This document shows, piece after piece, positions 5,969 through 16,300 of a DNA stretch of 27,011 bases. Positions within the stretch are counted from its first letter, which is position 1. Every line of letters starts with the position of its first letter. The position numbers and the translations under genes are program-made. The DNA is from an uncultured Bacteroidota bacterium (GTDB lineage Bacteria; Bacteroidota; Bacteroidia; Bacteroidales; CAIWKO01), in contig CALGYY010000162.1 of assembly GCA_937934705.1 (NCBI GenBank), positions 1 to 27,011 on the forward strand, given 5' to 3'. The notes beneath the pieces are model-generated. The model had not been told where the DNA came from, did not search any database, and saw nothing but the letters and a program-made list of their open reading frames with translations.

Positions 5969-6964
5969 TTAATTTGTTTTATATGTTTTTCTTGATTTAA
6001 AAAACTCTGCAATTTCTGCATCCTTGCTAGCAAGCGTACCCCTGTCATTTCCTTTTCCGCGTATAAAACGAAGTGATTCGGTCGTTGCCATATCCAGTTG
6101 AACCAATTGCTGCTGTTCAGCAGAGATGGTTTCTGACGGAATCCTAACGTATTCAATCGGGACTCCTGTAAGCTTATGCATTTGAGTAAGGAAATAATGC
6201 GTGAAGCTATTTTGACCGATCATCGATGTCTCGAACAAGTCATCACGCCAATGCAAAAATGATCGTCTCCGCTTTAATCCTGTTGGCTTTCCGGCTGTGT
6301 TATTAAGGCTACTTACTGATAGAATATGAACACTGTCATACTCTTTATTATTCCCCACGAAATATGTAAATGCTTCAATGAAGCCCACAAGCGCAGGATT
6401 ATTCGCCCAGACCCCTCCATCAATAAACTGTTTGTAATCATAGTCAGCTATTTCTGACAGAGGAAAATATGTTGGAGCTGCAGATGTAGCAAGTGCTACG
6501 TCGACATATTTAGCATTGTTATCGCGTGATAATCCTCCTTCTTTGTGATCGAATTTGAAAATCCAGGGTCGTGCATCGGTAATTGAATAAGTTGGAATAC
6601 AAAGGAGATTGTTACTCTCACCCAGAACTTTATCGCCAAATAAATCCGATAATACACGCTTAAGTGAGTCTTCCTTGTACTTTCCCTGCCAGACTGTTTG
6701 CCGTATGATCCCTAAAAATCTATTTTGAACGGGGAAAATCTCTTTGCCATGCTCAGAATATATTTTGGAGATTTCAGCTGCTGGAATCTTTAAGGATAAC
6801 GCGAGCGCAATTAGGCCACCAGTGGAAGTCCCACAAATCAAATCAAAAAAATCTGAACAAGGCTCACCATACCTTTTCTCAAGGTGTTCCAGAATAGTCG
6901 AAGAATAAAGTCCCTTAATGCCCCCACCATCAATGGATAAAACCTTAAATACTTTACTTCCCAT
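5969..6964 (-). CDS. capV: CapV-type patatin-like phospholipase, CBASS effector
   Basis: A 331-residue patatin. The oxyanion motif DGGGIKG is at 12-18, the nucleophile elbow GTSTGG at 45-50 (S47), and the catalytic Asp is in DGGVWANNP (D182). CapV phospholipases bind the CD-NTase product and degrade membrane phospholipids, killing the infected cell. The adjacent CD-NTase and E2 genes, in the same direction with gaps of 2 and -1 bases, make the CBASS assignment firm. There is no membrane segment or signal peptide, consistent with a soluble effector that attacks the inner leaflet. A DUF2188 gene lies 5 bases upstream. Confidence 0.9.
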   Translation of the reverse strand: MGSKVFKVLSIDGGGIKGLYSSTILEHLEKRYGEPCSDFFDLICGTSTGGLIALALSLKIPAAEISKIYSEHGKEIFPVQNRFLGIIRQTVWQGKYKEDSLKRVLSDLFGDKVLGESNNLLCIPTYSITDARPWIFKFDHKEGGLSRDNNAKYVDVALATSAAPTYFPLSEIADYDYKQFIDGGVWANNPALVGFIEAFTYFVGNNKEYDSVHILSVSSLNNTAGKPTGLKRRRSFLHWRDDLFETSMIGQNSFTHYFLTQMHKLTGVPIEYVRIPSETISAEQQQLVQLDMATTESLRFIRGKGNDRGTLASKDAEIAEFFKSRKTYKTN

Positions 6965-6969
6965 TTTTA

Positions 6970-7191
6970 TTAGCCTTTTGGTGGATAATCGTCATGTCCA
7001 TAACTGTTTTTTTCTCGGATCCTGCCATTTCTTCCATGAATTACTAGTTCCGCTCCTTGATTAATCGCAATTTCTTTTGCAATCTTAATTGCAGCCATTT
7101 GAATCTCAACAACTCTGGTGGCCTTCTCATTTCCAGCTCCTTTTACTGCCCAGCCGTCGGCATGTTTTACAACGTGTTGATTTTTACCCAT
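6970..7191 (-). CDS. DUF2188 family small protein, first gene of the CBASS operon
   Basis: A 73-residue protein from the ATG at 7191 (MGKNQHVVKHADGWAVKG). The open frame extends 29 codons upstream, but that part is not family-like and runs through the presumed promoter. The hallmarks are clear: GWAVKGAGNEKAT, an internal helix (IKIAKEIAINQGAELVIH), GRNGRIREKNSYG and a C-terminal PPKG. DUF2188 proteins are small, basic and widespread near mobile and defence genes, without an established biochemical role. Its stop lies 5 bases before capV, so it is co-transcribed and may be an accessory or regulator of this CBASS. Confidence 0.8.
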   Translation of the reverse strand: MGKNQHVVKHADGWAVKGAGNEKATRVVEIQMAAIKIAKEIAINQGAELVIHGRNGRIREKNSYGHDDYPPKG

Positions 7192-7346
7192 TTTAGTTGA
7201 ATTTTCGATTCGACGTCGTGTTAACAAAATATTATGACAAAAAGTAAACCAAAACTGTTTACTGACATAATGACGCAAAAAGAATCTTAATGGTTGCCTT
7301 ACAGCATCCTAATAATTCATTTTGTCATGAAACAATCTCACCAAAT

Positions 7347-7361
7347 CTACGTTTAACGTAG
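7347..7361. promoter_or_regulatory. Perfect palindrome CTACGTT-T-AACGTAG, candidate operator
   Basis: A 15-bp inverted repeat (7-bp arms, 1-bp centre) sits between the divergent DUF2188/CBASS operon and the HTH-ImmA/IrrE gene, 20 bp before the -7 element of the latter. Its position and symmetry suit a dimeric HTH repressor, most simply the neighbouring HTH-protease acting on its own promoter and on CBASS. Confidence 0.5.
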
Positions 7362-7380
7362 TATTGTATTAGAATATTTA

Positions 7381-7388
7381 TAAATTTG
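7381..7388 (+). promoter_or_regulatory. -7 element (TAAATTTG) of the HTH-ImmA/IrrE gene
   Basis: An exact match to TAnnTTTG, 79 bp upstream of the ATG at 7468. A TTG at 7364-7366 is closer than the usual -33 spacing. The transcript would include the hairpin at 7406-7430. Confidence 0.45.
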
Positions 7389-7405
7389 TCAACAAAAAAG
7401 TGCAC

Positions 7406-7430
7406 TACCCCACCGCAGAACGGTGGGGTA
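7406..7430. repeat. 10-bp hairpin in the leader of the HTH-ImmA/IrrE gene
   Basis: TACCCCACCG and CGGTGGGGTA form a perfect GC-rich stem with loop CAGAA in an otherwise AT-rich region. On the plus strand no T-run follows. On the minus strand TTTTTT comes 7 nt after the stem, so it could terminate leftward transcription or act as a leader structure controlling translation. Confidence 0.55.
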
Positions 7431-7467
7431 CTAACCCAATTGAGCTTAGATTATTAAATCTAACATT

Positions 7468-8517
7468 ATGACATTCAACGGCATAAGACTTAAGTCCGCA
7501 AGAATAATGTGTAGCCTCTCACTGCAAGAGCTTGCTATTCTGATAGATAAAAAAGTTACGAAGCAAGCTCTTCACAAATTTGAAGCTGGAACGCTGATTC
7601 CCGATCAAGAAATGATTGCCATCCTCGCAAAGACATTAAATGTTAGGACGAGTTTTTTTAATCGAGTTCCGATAATTAATCTTAGTTCAATTAGCTTCAG
7701 AGCGATGCCGGATTTATCAGCTAAAGAAAAAGCCGCACTTACAGAAAAAACGAAGGATATCCTCGAACGTTATCTGGAAATCGAGCAAGCATTAAAGATT
7801 GATGTTTCATTCTTAAACCCCGTAAGCGCTGATGAAATCAGTACCGGCGCCGATGTTGAACAGGCCGTTGAGAAAGTTAAGGATGCGTGGAAAATGGGGC
7901 AGGGCGTAATTGGGAACGTGATTGAAATTTTGGAAAACAATAATATTAAGGTTGTCGAGGTCGAAGTAGGAGACAAATTTGACGGATGTCAAACAGTTGT
8001 AAATGATAATGTACCTGTTATTGTCCTTAATAATAATCGATTGAAATCACCTGACAGAAAGAGATTTACCTTGATGCACGAGTTAGGGCATTTATTATTG
8101 AACTTCAATCCAGTGCGAACAAATATTGAAAGGGAACGACTTTGTAATAGGTTTGCTGGAGCTATGTTGCTGCATCGGGAAGCTGCAATAAAAGAGTTCG
8201 GCAATTCTCGCAAAAACTTAAGCTTGTATGAATTGGGTATAGTAAAACAACAATATGGAATGTCAATGCAGGCTATCGCATACCGGCTCATGGATCTCAG
8301 GATTATTAGTCCCGGGTACTTCAGCCAGTTTATGAATTTCATGACCATCTCTAAAATGAGAGTCGAAGAGCCATATCCCTATGAAGGCCGCGAAATATCA
8401 GGGCGTTTCACTCAGCTAGTGTACAGGGCAATCTCTGAAAATTTGATTTCCTTTGAAACGGCCTCTGAACTAGCCAATATTTCAGTTTCTGATTTACAGC
8501 AAGGATTTCGCTCCTGA
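7468..8517 (+). CDS. HTH-ImmA/IrrE metalloprotease, probable one-chain CBASS switch (CapH/CapP-like)
   Basis: A 349-residue protein. Residues 1-65 form an XRE HTH (LKSARIMCSLSLQELAIL, then KQALHKFEAG). After a helical linker comes an ImmA/IrrE domain with the zinc-protease motif HELGH at 204-208 and a downstream ERERLCNRFAGAMLL that supplies the third ligand. The C-terminal ~90 residues are helical (REISGRFTQLVYRAISENLIS). In the CapH-CapP pair, an ImmA/IrrE-type protease cleaves an HTH repressor on DNA damage and so induces CBASS. Here both activities are in one polypeptide, divergent from a CBASS operon with a palindrome between them. Similar fusions also occur in toxin-antitoxin and phage contexts, so the CBASS link is inferred. 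Confidence 0.8.
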   Translation: MTFNGIRLKSARIMCSLSLQELAILIDKKVTKQALHKFEAGTLIPDQEMIAILAKTLNVRTSFFNRVPIINLSSISFRAMPDLSAKEKAALTEKTKDILERYLEIEQALKIDVSFLNPVSADEISTGADVEQAVEKVKDAWKMGQGVIGNVIEILENNNIKVVEVEVGDKFDGCQTVVNDNVPVIVLNNNRLKSPDRKRFTLMHELGHLLLNFNPVRTNIERERLCNRFAGAMLLHREAAIKEFGNSRKNLSLYELGIVKQQYGMSMQAIAYRLMDLRIISPGYFSQFMNFMTISKMRVEEPYPYEGREISGRFTQLVYRAISENLISFETASELANISVSDLQQGFRS

Positions 8518-8534
8518 AAACAACTATTGAGAAT

Positions 8535-9374
8535 CTATTCCTGTTTCCACCTTTTTTTTATTTCTTTTACGACTTGTTGCCTGTGTTGCGGGGTCTGCGC
8601 CGGAGTCCATAAACGATCATATTCTTCCTTGAAGAAATTCCCACTGTTTGATAACCAGATTAGCCTGTCCATTGCAAAGGTTGTTATCCCAATTTTATGC
8701 GCGATAGTTGAAATCGCTAATACAATATCATTTTCAGTATCGGATCTTTTAGACAGGCCCAGGCTAACCAGAGTTTGTATTGTATGGGTGTCCGGTTTTG
8801 CAGTATCCTTTGAAATGGGAAGTCCTAATTCTTTGATAAAATTGAATGCAAGAGCGGTTTTGAAACCTTTGATTCTTCCATCTCCCAAACTTTCAGCCAT
8901 CATAGTTAATCCCTCAAAACCTCGTTCATGAAAGGGTTTTACATATTTTAAAAATGCCTGGAAATCTTTGAATTGAGAAATCCATCTGCCGGCATCAACA
9001 ATTCCGACGCAGAATCTTTGCCACAGAACACCATCAATTTTAATGGATGTGTCGTAACCTTTCACAGCAACAGCTAGCTTCCGGGAGGAATCACCATAAA
9101 CATTGCGAATCTTTTTCGGATCAAAGTTGAAAAGCACATTCTTTATTAATCCATCATCAAGCTTAATAACACTCGGAATCATGCTTGCACTATGAATACT
9201 CCAGATTAAAGTACCAAGAACATCAGATAAATCACGCACTCGATAGCCATGATTATCCATATATCGCTTTATGAGCCGGTGAGTAATGTTAATCTTACGC
9301 TTTGAGCCCTCTTCAATTAGATGTTCACAGCAAACATCGTAAATAATTCGTGCTCTCTTTTTTGTCAGTTCCAT
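8535..9374 (-). CDS. Possible HhH-GPD-like DNA glycosylase/lyase
   Basis: A 279-residue soluble protein. Residues about 163-207 resemble the helix-hairpin-helix and catalytic region of the HhH-GPD superfamily: GRIKGFKTALAFNFIKELG, then KPDTHT (193-198), with D195 in the place of the catalytic Asp, and LVSLGLS. The N-terminal 100 residues are helical and unfamiliar. The C-terminal segment (DIVLAISTIAHKIG..TFAMDRLIWL) recalls the last helices of such folds. No iron-sulfur Cys cluster is present. HhH-GPD enzymes remove damaged or modified bases. The gene converges on the HTH-protease gene with a 17-bp gap and sits in a defence island, which hints at a nucleic-acid-targeting or damage-related role. 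The assignment rests on motif resemblance only. Confidence 0.5.
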   Translation of the reverse strand: MELTKKRARIIYDVCCEHLIEEGSKRKINITHRLIKRYMDNHGYRVRDLSDVLGTLIWSIHSASMIPSVIKLDDGLIKNVLFNFDPKKIRNVYGDSSRKLAVAVKGYDTSIKIDGVLWQRFCVGIVDAGRWISQFKDFQAFLKYVKPFHERGFEGLTMMAESLGDGRIKGFKTALAFNFIKELGLPISKDTAKPDTHTIQTLVSLGLSKRSDTENDIVLAISTIAHKIGITTFAMDRLIWLSNSGNFFKEEYDRLWTPAQTPQHRQQVVKEIKKRWKQE

Positions 9375-9428
9375 CTGCGTCCATTTTTTTCTCGAATGAG
9401 AATGTTATTGCTCTGCCCATTTAACCTT

Positions 9429-9447
9429 ACTCAGCTTCCAGCTGAGT
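9429..9447 (-). terminator. Hairpin directly after the lipoprotein stop codon
   Basis: ACTCAGCT and AGCTGAGT form a perfect 8-bp stem with a 3-nt loop, starting one base beyond the stop at 9448. The T-richness after the stem is poor in the leftward direction, so termination would be weak. Confidence 0.35.
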
Positions 9448-10209
9448 TCATTTTAACAAAAACCTTCCCCCCGAAATATCCCAGAACTTATCGAAAAATG
9501 CCCTCAGTTTTTCGAGTACAGAATCTCTTTTCTTAGTACGGTCGCCGGAAGGGGTGAACCTTGAAACCGGGGGAAGTACCTTGCTTATTGCGGTGCCGGT
9601 TGCCTGAATGTATCCGTCGCGGAAAGCGTTGGTGATGAACTTATAGGTTTCGTCCTTATCCAGACTTTCATCGTTGATGATCTGGTCTAATTCTTCGACT
9701 TTCTTCGCATCAACAAATGCGAACCAATCATCATCCACATTGGCCGAGGGGGTCAAAGAATCAATAAACTGCCTGATAAGCTCTTTTTTATTGCGAAGCT
9801 CAACGATGGAGTCAATGGCCTTGTTGATGCTGATTACAATTTCTTTGTCTTTTAAATGTCCTTCATGGAATTTCTTAATAACCATAAGTGTATCCGTAAC
9901 AATAAGGCTGTCGTTAGTAGCAGTGAAGAATACCGTTGAATCAACAGCCAAATCCCCGGTATGGGGTCCCGGGTGCCATTGCAAAACGATATTCCAACCC
10001 TGGCAAGAAAAGCGGGCACTCCCAAATTCCGATCCTACCCCTGAATTTTCAAGCCCATATAAATCCAGAAATGCATATTCGGCCTTATAGAATGATTTCA
10101 GCGGTACATCCGCTGAACTTGTGTTAATATACCTGACATCATAAATACAGGCATTCAAAAGACAGGTCAACAGCAGTGCAGCTGTACAAAGGAAAAGTGA
10201 AGTCCTCAT
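9448..10209 (-). CDS. Putative lipoprotein of unknown function
   Basis: A 253-residue protein with a type II signal peptide: MRTSLFLCTAALLLTCLLNAC, lipobox LNAC, acylated Cys at about 21. The mature part begins IYDVRYINTS and has a beta-rich first half (ARFSCQGWNIVLQWHPGPHTG) and a helical, charged second half rich in Lys/Asp/Glu (NKKELIRQFIDSL, KKVEELDQII). No family is recognised. It is divergent from the giant PKD protein, with 139 bp between the start codons, so the two may be coregulated surface proteins. A TATACTTG on the minus strand (10234-10227) is a near match to the -7 consensus. Confidence 0.75.
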   Translation of the reverse strand: MRTSLFLCTAALLLTCLLNACIYDVRYINTSSADVPLKSFYKAEYAFLDLYGLENSGVGSEFGSARFSCQGWNIVLQWHPGPHTGDLAVDSTVFFTATNDSLIVTDTLMVIKKFHEGHLKDKEIVISINKAIDSIVELRNKKELIRQFIDSLTPSANVDDDWFAFVDAKKVEELDQIINDESLDKDETYKFITNAFRDGYIQATGTAISKVLPPVSRFTPSGDRTKKRDSVLEKLRAFFDKFWDISGGRFLLK

Positions 10210-10226
10210 ACTGACAATTATTTACG

Positions 10227-10234
10227 CAAGTATA
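10227..10234 (-). promoter_or_regulatory. Near-consensus -7 element of the lipoprotein gene
   Basis: TATACTTG on the minus strand differs from TAnnTTTG at one position and lies about 17 nt before the ATG at 10209. Confidence 0.3.
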
Positions 10235-10314
10235 GCATATTCTGTGACACTCTTCTCTTTTTTAGAACATCCGGAAAAATTAATCATGGTTATGATATCT
10301 CTTTTATTATTCCT

Positions 10315-10322
10315 TATATTTG
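10315..10322 (+). promoter_or_regulatory. -7 element (TATATTTG) of the giant PKD gene
   Basis: An exact TAnnTTTG match 26 nt before the ATG at 10349. A small GGGG-TTTCAT-CCCC inverted repeat (10322-10335) follows. Upstream in-frame ATGs from 10244 lie before this promoter, so translation most likely starts at 10349. Confidence 0.5.
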
Positions 10323-10348
10323 GGGTTTCATCCCCCAAGGACTGGCAG

Positions 10349-13300
10349 ATGCAGGGCAAGACTCAAAGGATCAGAAAATTAATATGTTTACTTCAGCTTA
10401 CCCTGCTGTCAATGGTATTTCCACTGACTGGTTTTACCCAATGCAGTGTGAATGCCGGAAGTGATGTGCCCCTTTGCCGTTTTCACTCAACGCCTCTCAA
10501 TGCGGTGGCTTCCGGAGGTACACCGCCCTATGCTTACCTGTGGAACCCGCCCATGGGTCTGTCATCCACCAATATTGCCAATCCTGTCGCATCGCCCAAT
10601 ATGACGGTAACATACACCGTCACCATCATGGACTCGCTGGGCTGTACAGCTTCAGATGCAGTGACCGTTACGGTATATCAGAACCCGACGGCAGATGCCG
10701 GGCCCAACATCAGCGTTTGTGCCGGCCTCGGTGCTTCCATTGGAGGAACTCCTGCTGCATCAGGCGGAAGTCCCGGCTATACCTATAACTGGTCGCCCGC
10801 CGCAGGGCTGAGCGCAACCAACGTCCCCAATCCTACTGCATCACCCGGGGTCACAACAGTATATACCCTCACGGTCACCGATTCACAGGGATGTACGGAT
10901 TCCGATGCGGTGAATGTTACCGTTACTGCCGGACCTACTGCCGCTTTCAGTTTTAATCCCAACAATGCATGCTCAGGAAGCCCGGTGAGCTTCATCAACA
11001 GTTCGACCGGAAGCGGGCTGACTTATCAGTGGAATTTCGGTGACCCGGGATCGGGAGGTGCCAATACGAGTAACCTTCAGAACCCCTCCCACATTTTCAA
11101 CACCTTCGGCTGCGGCACACAGAATTATACCGTAACGCTCACCGTAACAGACGTGAACGGATGTACCTCAAGTGTGCAGCATACCGTGAGTGTATTGCAG
11201 CGTCCGGACCCACAACTGACCGATACAGACATCATCAGCCCTTTCAGCAACTGTGATAACAACCCCGCCCCTTCCAATCCGAATTTCTCCATTACGCTGA
11301 ACAATAGCACAGCCAATACGGCTTGTATCACCGTGTATTCGATCGACTGGGGCGACGGTAACGTGAGCAACGGATTAACCAACGCATCATTCCCGGTAAC
11401 CCACAATTACACGCAGCTCGGAGCCTTTAACCTGGTATTTACCGCAACAAACAGTAACGGCTGCATAGGCACCACCACCTACACCGTAGCCAACCAGAGC
11501 AATCCGGCCATCGGGATTACCTCTTTCGGGGGTACTACAGGATGCGCGCCTCAAACCTTCAGTTTCATCGTATCGGGGCACCAGAACAATTCCCCCGGCA
11601 CCTATTACACCATCGATTTCGGGGACGGAACCCCGCCACTAACGCTGACACATGCGGATCTCCTGATCAATGATACCATCTCACATACTTATACCATGAG
11701 TTCCTGCGGACTCGGACTGCCCGGTAACCAGTTCACTGTAACGGCCACAGCCTTTAATGCCTGTTCCAGCACCCCTGCTTCGGTCAGCGCCATCCGTGTT
11801 TATACAGGACCTCTGGCAAGTTTCACCACCAATCCTGTTACCGGTTGTATCAATACCAATTTCTGCTTCATCAACCAAACCATTCCCGGCTACGGATTCA
11901 ACTGCTCCACCATCACCTCCTATTCATGGAATTTCGGTGACGGCACCACCTCCACCCAGGCCAACCCATGCCATGTTTACACAGTCCCCGGAACTTATAT
12001 CGTTTCACTCTCTGCTGCCAATCTCTGCAGCACCACAAATTTCACCGACACCATCTGCATTGAAGCCCCTCCGGTTTCAGCCTTCACCCTGAGTGCAATC
12101 ACCGGATGCGCACCCTTTTCGTTAAGCACCACCAATAACAGTTCAACGCTGACCACCTGCGGACCGGCCACGTATACCTGGCTGGTCACCTATGTTTCCT
12201 CGGTTTGCGCACCGACGCCGGGTTCCTGGAGTTTCACCGGAGGGTCGAATCAGAACAGCCTCAACCCGACTATGATTTTCAACAACCCGGGAACCTACAA
12301 CATCACTTTAAGGGTGCAAAATGCCTGCGCCACCGTTCAGACCACGCAAACCATCACCGTTAAGACTGTCCCGGCCATCACCTTAAGCGGGGTTCCGGGA
12401 ATCTGCGGAGGCGGAAGCATCAACCCTTCTGCCACGGTGAACAATTGCTACGGGACCATTTCTGCCTACGACTGGAATTTCCCCGGTGGTTCGCCCGATT
12501 CATCAGACCTGGCCAGCCCCGGCAGCATTACTTATGCTCTTCCCGGCAGCTATACAATATCGCTTACAGCCACCAACGAATGCGGCAACAGCACCTCATC
12601 CGTCAACTTCAACGTTTATCCCTTACCCGTGGCTAATGCTGGCAATCCGCAAACCATCTGCGCCGGGACATCAGCTACACTGGGAGGAAGCCCGACTGCC
12701 AGCGGAGGAACTGCGCCCTACACCTACCAATGGTCATCCAATCCTGCAGGATTTTCATCAGCATTTCCAAACCCTGTCGTTACACCTGCAGGCACCACCA
12801 CCTATACCGTTACAGTCACTGACAACAGGTCATGCACGGCAAGTTCATCGGTGACTGTGACCGTTAACCCCCTGCCGGTGATCACGCTGAGCGGAGCTGC
12901 CATTTGCGCCGGATCTTCAGCGGGTTTGAACGCCATAGTGAACGGGGGCATTCCGCCCTTTACCTATCAATGGAATACAGGGGATACAACTTCATCAATC
13001 AGCGTAAGTCCAGGAAGCACTACCACCTATACCGTTACGGTGAGCAATTCAGGAACACCCGCCTGCACGGCATCAGCCAGCGCAACGGTAACTGTTTACC
13101 CAAACCCGCTTGTCAGCGTTAACAATCCTGACATTTGTGATGGGGCATCGGTCACACTTACAGCCACGCCTTCCGGAGGTACCGCTCCGTACACCTATTC
13201 GTGGAATACCGGGGATGCAACACCGGGGATCACTGTCTCCCCTGCGGGAACAACAACTTACACCCTTACGGTTTCAGATAACAGCCCGACCCATTGTACG

Positions 13301-16300
13301 GCATCTGCCATGGCAACAGTCACCGTCCATCCTTTACCTTCGGTGACGGTGACCAGTGATACCATCTGCGGGGGAGAAACGGCCACCCTCACCGCCCTTC
13401 CGTCAGGCGGCAGTCCTCCCTACACCTTCACCTGGAACATCGGAGGTAATGCGGATTCCATCAACGTGTCACCCCTGATCACCACCACCTATACGGTTAC
13501 AGTGAGTGAGGGTTCACCGGCACACTGCACTGCTTCCGGCAGCGGTGTAGTAAGTGTGCTTGAACCACCCACGGTCTCGGTGAACAATGCTGCCGTATGC
13601 CTTGGTGACAGCGCAACACTCACGGCCGTGGTTCTTGGTGGCAGCCCGCCCTATCTGCTGAACTGGAATACGGGGGATACCTCAGGCAGTATCACCGTAA
13701 GCCCGGCCACGACCACTACTTACACCATCAGTGTTTCGGATGCAGGCGCCCTGAATTGCAGTGCATCTGCCTCTGCCACGCTGACGATTTATCCCCTTCC
13801 GGCTGTAGATGCCGGTTTACCGGTCACCTTGTGCGACCAGATGATCCCGCATATACTCACAGGTTACAGTCCTGCAGGCGGCCTCTGGAGCGGTCCGGGC
13901 GTAACACCTGCCGGCATTTTTACACCGGGACTTACCGGCACCGGAAACTTCACCTTGTACTATTCCTATACTGACGGCAACAGTTGCAGTGCTGCCGACA
14001 GCGTCGTGATAACGGTCATCAGTCCTACCCTTGCCAACGCAGGCAACGACACCAGCATTTGCCATAACAGTGCACCTCTTAATCTGAGCGGTCTGCCGGC
14101 AGGAGGCACGTGGAGCGGTTCTGCGTTTGTGACCCCCGGAGGGGTGTTTGTTCCTTCAGCCATCGGCAGCCACAGCCTGATCTACACTTACGGAGCCGGG
14201 ACCTGCATCACCAGCGACACCATGGTGATTGATGTCGTGAGCCTGCCGCCGGTCTCCGCCGGAGCTTCGCAATCGCTGTGTATCAGCACCCCGCCCTTTA
14301 ATCTTTTTGGTGCAAGTCCAGCCGGAGGATTATGGGCTGGAACCGGAATCACTGATCCCGTTAACGGCACCTTCGATCCGGTGACAGCCGGTCCCGGCAC
14401 ATTCATACTGACTTATTCCTTCACCGACACCATCAGCGGCTGCTCCAACAGTGCCGGAAAAACCATTACCGTTTATCCTTTACCTGTTGTTGAGGCCGGA
14501 CCTCCCCTGACGCTCTGTGACCAGATGATCCCTGAAACACTCACGGGATACAGTCCCGCGGGCGGCACCTGGTCAGGCCCCGGGGTCAGCCCCGGAGGCG
14601 TCTTTACACCGGGCATTCCCGGCGTGGGAAGCTTCACCCTGATCTACACTTACACTGACGTGAACTCCTGCACGGCTTACGACAGCCTGATGGTGACGGT
14701 GATCAATCCCACCCCGGCCAATGCAGGAAACGATACCGCGGTCTGTCATCTGAGTGCGGCTATCAGTCTTACGGCAACTCCTGCGGGCGGCACGTGGAGC
14801 GGGTCACCGCTGGTGACCCCGGGAGGACTTTTCAGTCCTTCTGCTCCCGGAACCTACACTCTGACTTATACCTGGGGAAGCGGAACCTGTATGACGAGCG
14901 ACATTAAAGAAATCACCGTTCATGCATTGCCGATTGTAAATGCGGGCAACGCACAGTCGGTGTGCATCAACATTGCACCATTCAACATCGGAGGTGCTGC
15001 TCCCGCCGGTGGTTACTGGACGGGGACAGGTATTACGGATGCCATGAACGGAACCTTCGACCCGGCGATTGCAGGCGCCGGAACCCATGTGCTGGTTTAC
15101 CATTATGATGATCCTGTGACGGGCTGCACGGATTCTTCCTCAAAGAATATGACGGTTTTTCCGCTCACCCCTGTTGATGCCGGAAGCGACCAATTGCTGT
15201 GCAATCAGATGATTCCTTTTACGCTGACCGGCTACAGCCCTGCCGGAGGAAGCTGGAGCGGAACGGGGGTCACGCCCGGAGGTGTGTTCACACCGGGCCT
15301 CGCCGGTGCCGGTATCCACACCCTCTGGTACACCCTGATTGACGGCAACGGCTGTATTAATGCCGATTCGGCAGTGATGACCGTGGTTGACCCGGCACTG
15401 GCCATTGCCGGAAACGACACTTCGGTTTGCTACGGAGGTCCGCAGTTCCAGTGCATGGCCGTTCCCGCGGGCGGAAGCTGGAGCGGTTCCGCTTACGTAA
15501 CTTCCGGCGGGATCTTCGTGCCATCACAAACCGGCATCTATCAGCTCGTGTATTCTTACGGATCCGGGACCTGCCTCAGCATGGACACCATGGTGGTGAC
15601 CGTGGAAGCATTACCTATAGTTTCGGCAGGACCGAATCTGCAGCACTGCATCGATCTGAATCCCTATGATCTCAGCGGGGGAAGCCCGGTGGGCGGAACA
15701 TGGGCCGGCAGCGGTATTATCAACCCGGCCAATGGCACTTTCGATCCCGCAGCTGCAGGTGCAGGAAACTGGATACTGACTTACACCTATACCGCACCCG
15801 CCACGGGATGTACCGACAGCGCATCGCTTGTAATGACCGTTCATCCTTTGCCTGTTGCTGCTTTCAGTCACGACAGCCTGATTTGTGTCAATACCCCCGT
15901 CACCTTCCTGAATACTTCTTCCGGTGCCACGGGCTACCAGTGGGACTTCGGAGATACACAGACCAGCAGCATCGTTTCTCCATCTCACACTTATACTACA
16001 GCGGGGATCTACCCGGTCAGCCTCATTGCCACTTCAGCAGCAGGATGTACTGACACACTCATCAGCAGTATTGAGGTGATCGCACCGCCACAAGCTGTCA
16101 TCAGCCTTGCCCCTTCAAGCGGTTGCGGCCCCTTACTGGTCAGTTTCACCAATACTTCATCCGCGGATTATGCAACATGGTCGTGGAATTTCGGCAACGG
16201 ACTCACGGATACCGCGCAGCATCCCGGACCGGTACTGTTCGATATGTATCTTTATACGGATACCACATATTACATTTTGATGACAGTCACAAATATGTGC

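Noticed and set aside
7347..7361. The palindrome shares ACGTTTA with the motif array at 721-1224, suggesting a common binding protein.
   Set aside because: Only seven bases are shared, the symmetry differs (arms CTACGTT rather than a TAACGTTTA core), and a single copy is present. Coincidence cannot be excluded.
8518..8534. Bidirectional terminator between the convergent protease and glycosylase genes.
   Set aside because: The 17-bp gap has no inverted repeat or T-run.
10244..10348. N-terminal extension of the giant PKD protein with a first hydrophobic segment.
   Set aside because: It would place a membrane-like stretch before a standard signal peptide, and the TATATTTG promoter element lies inside it. 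The start at 10349 is more consistent.
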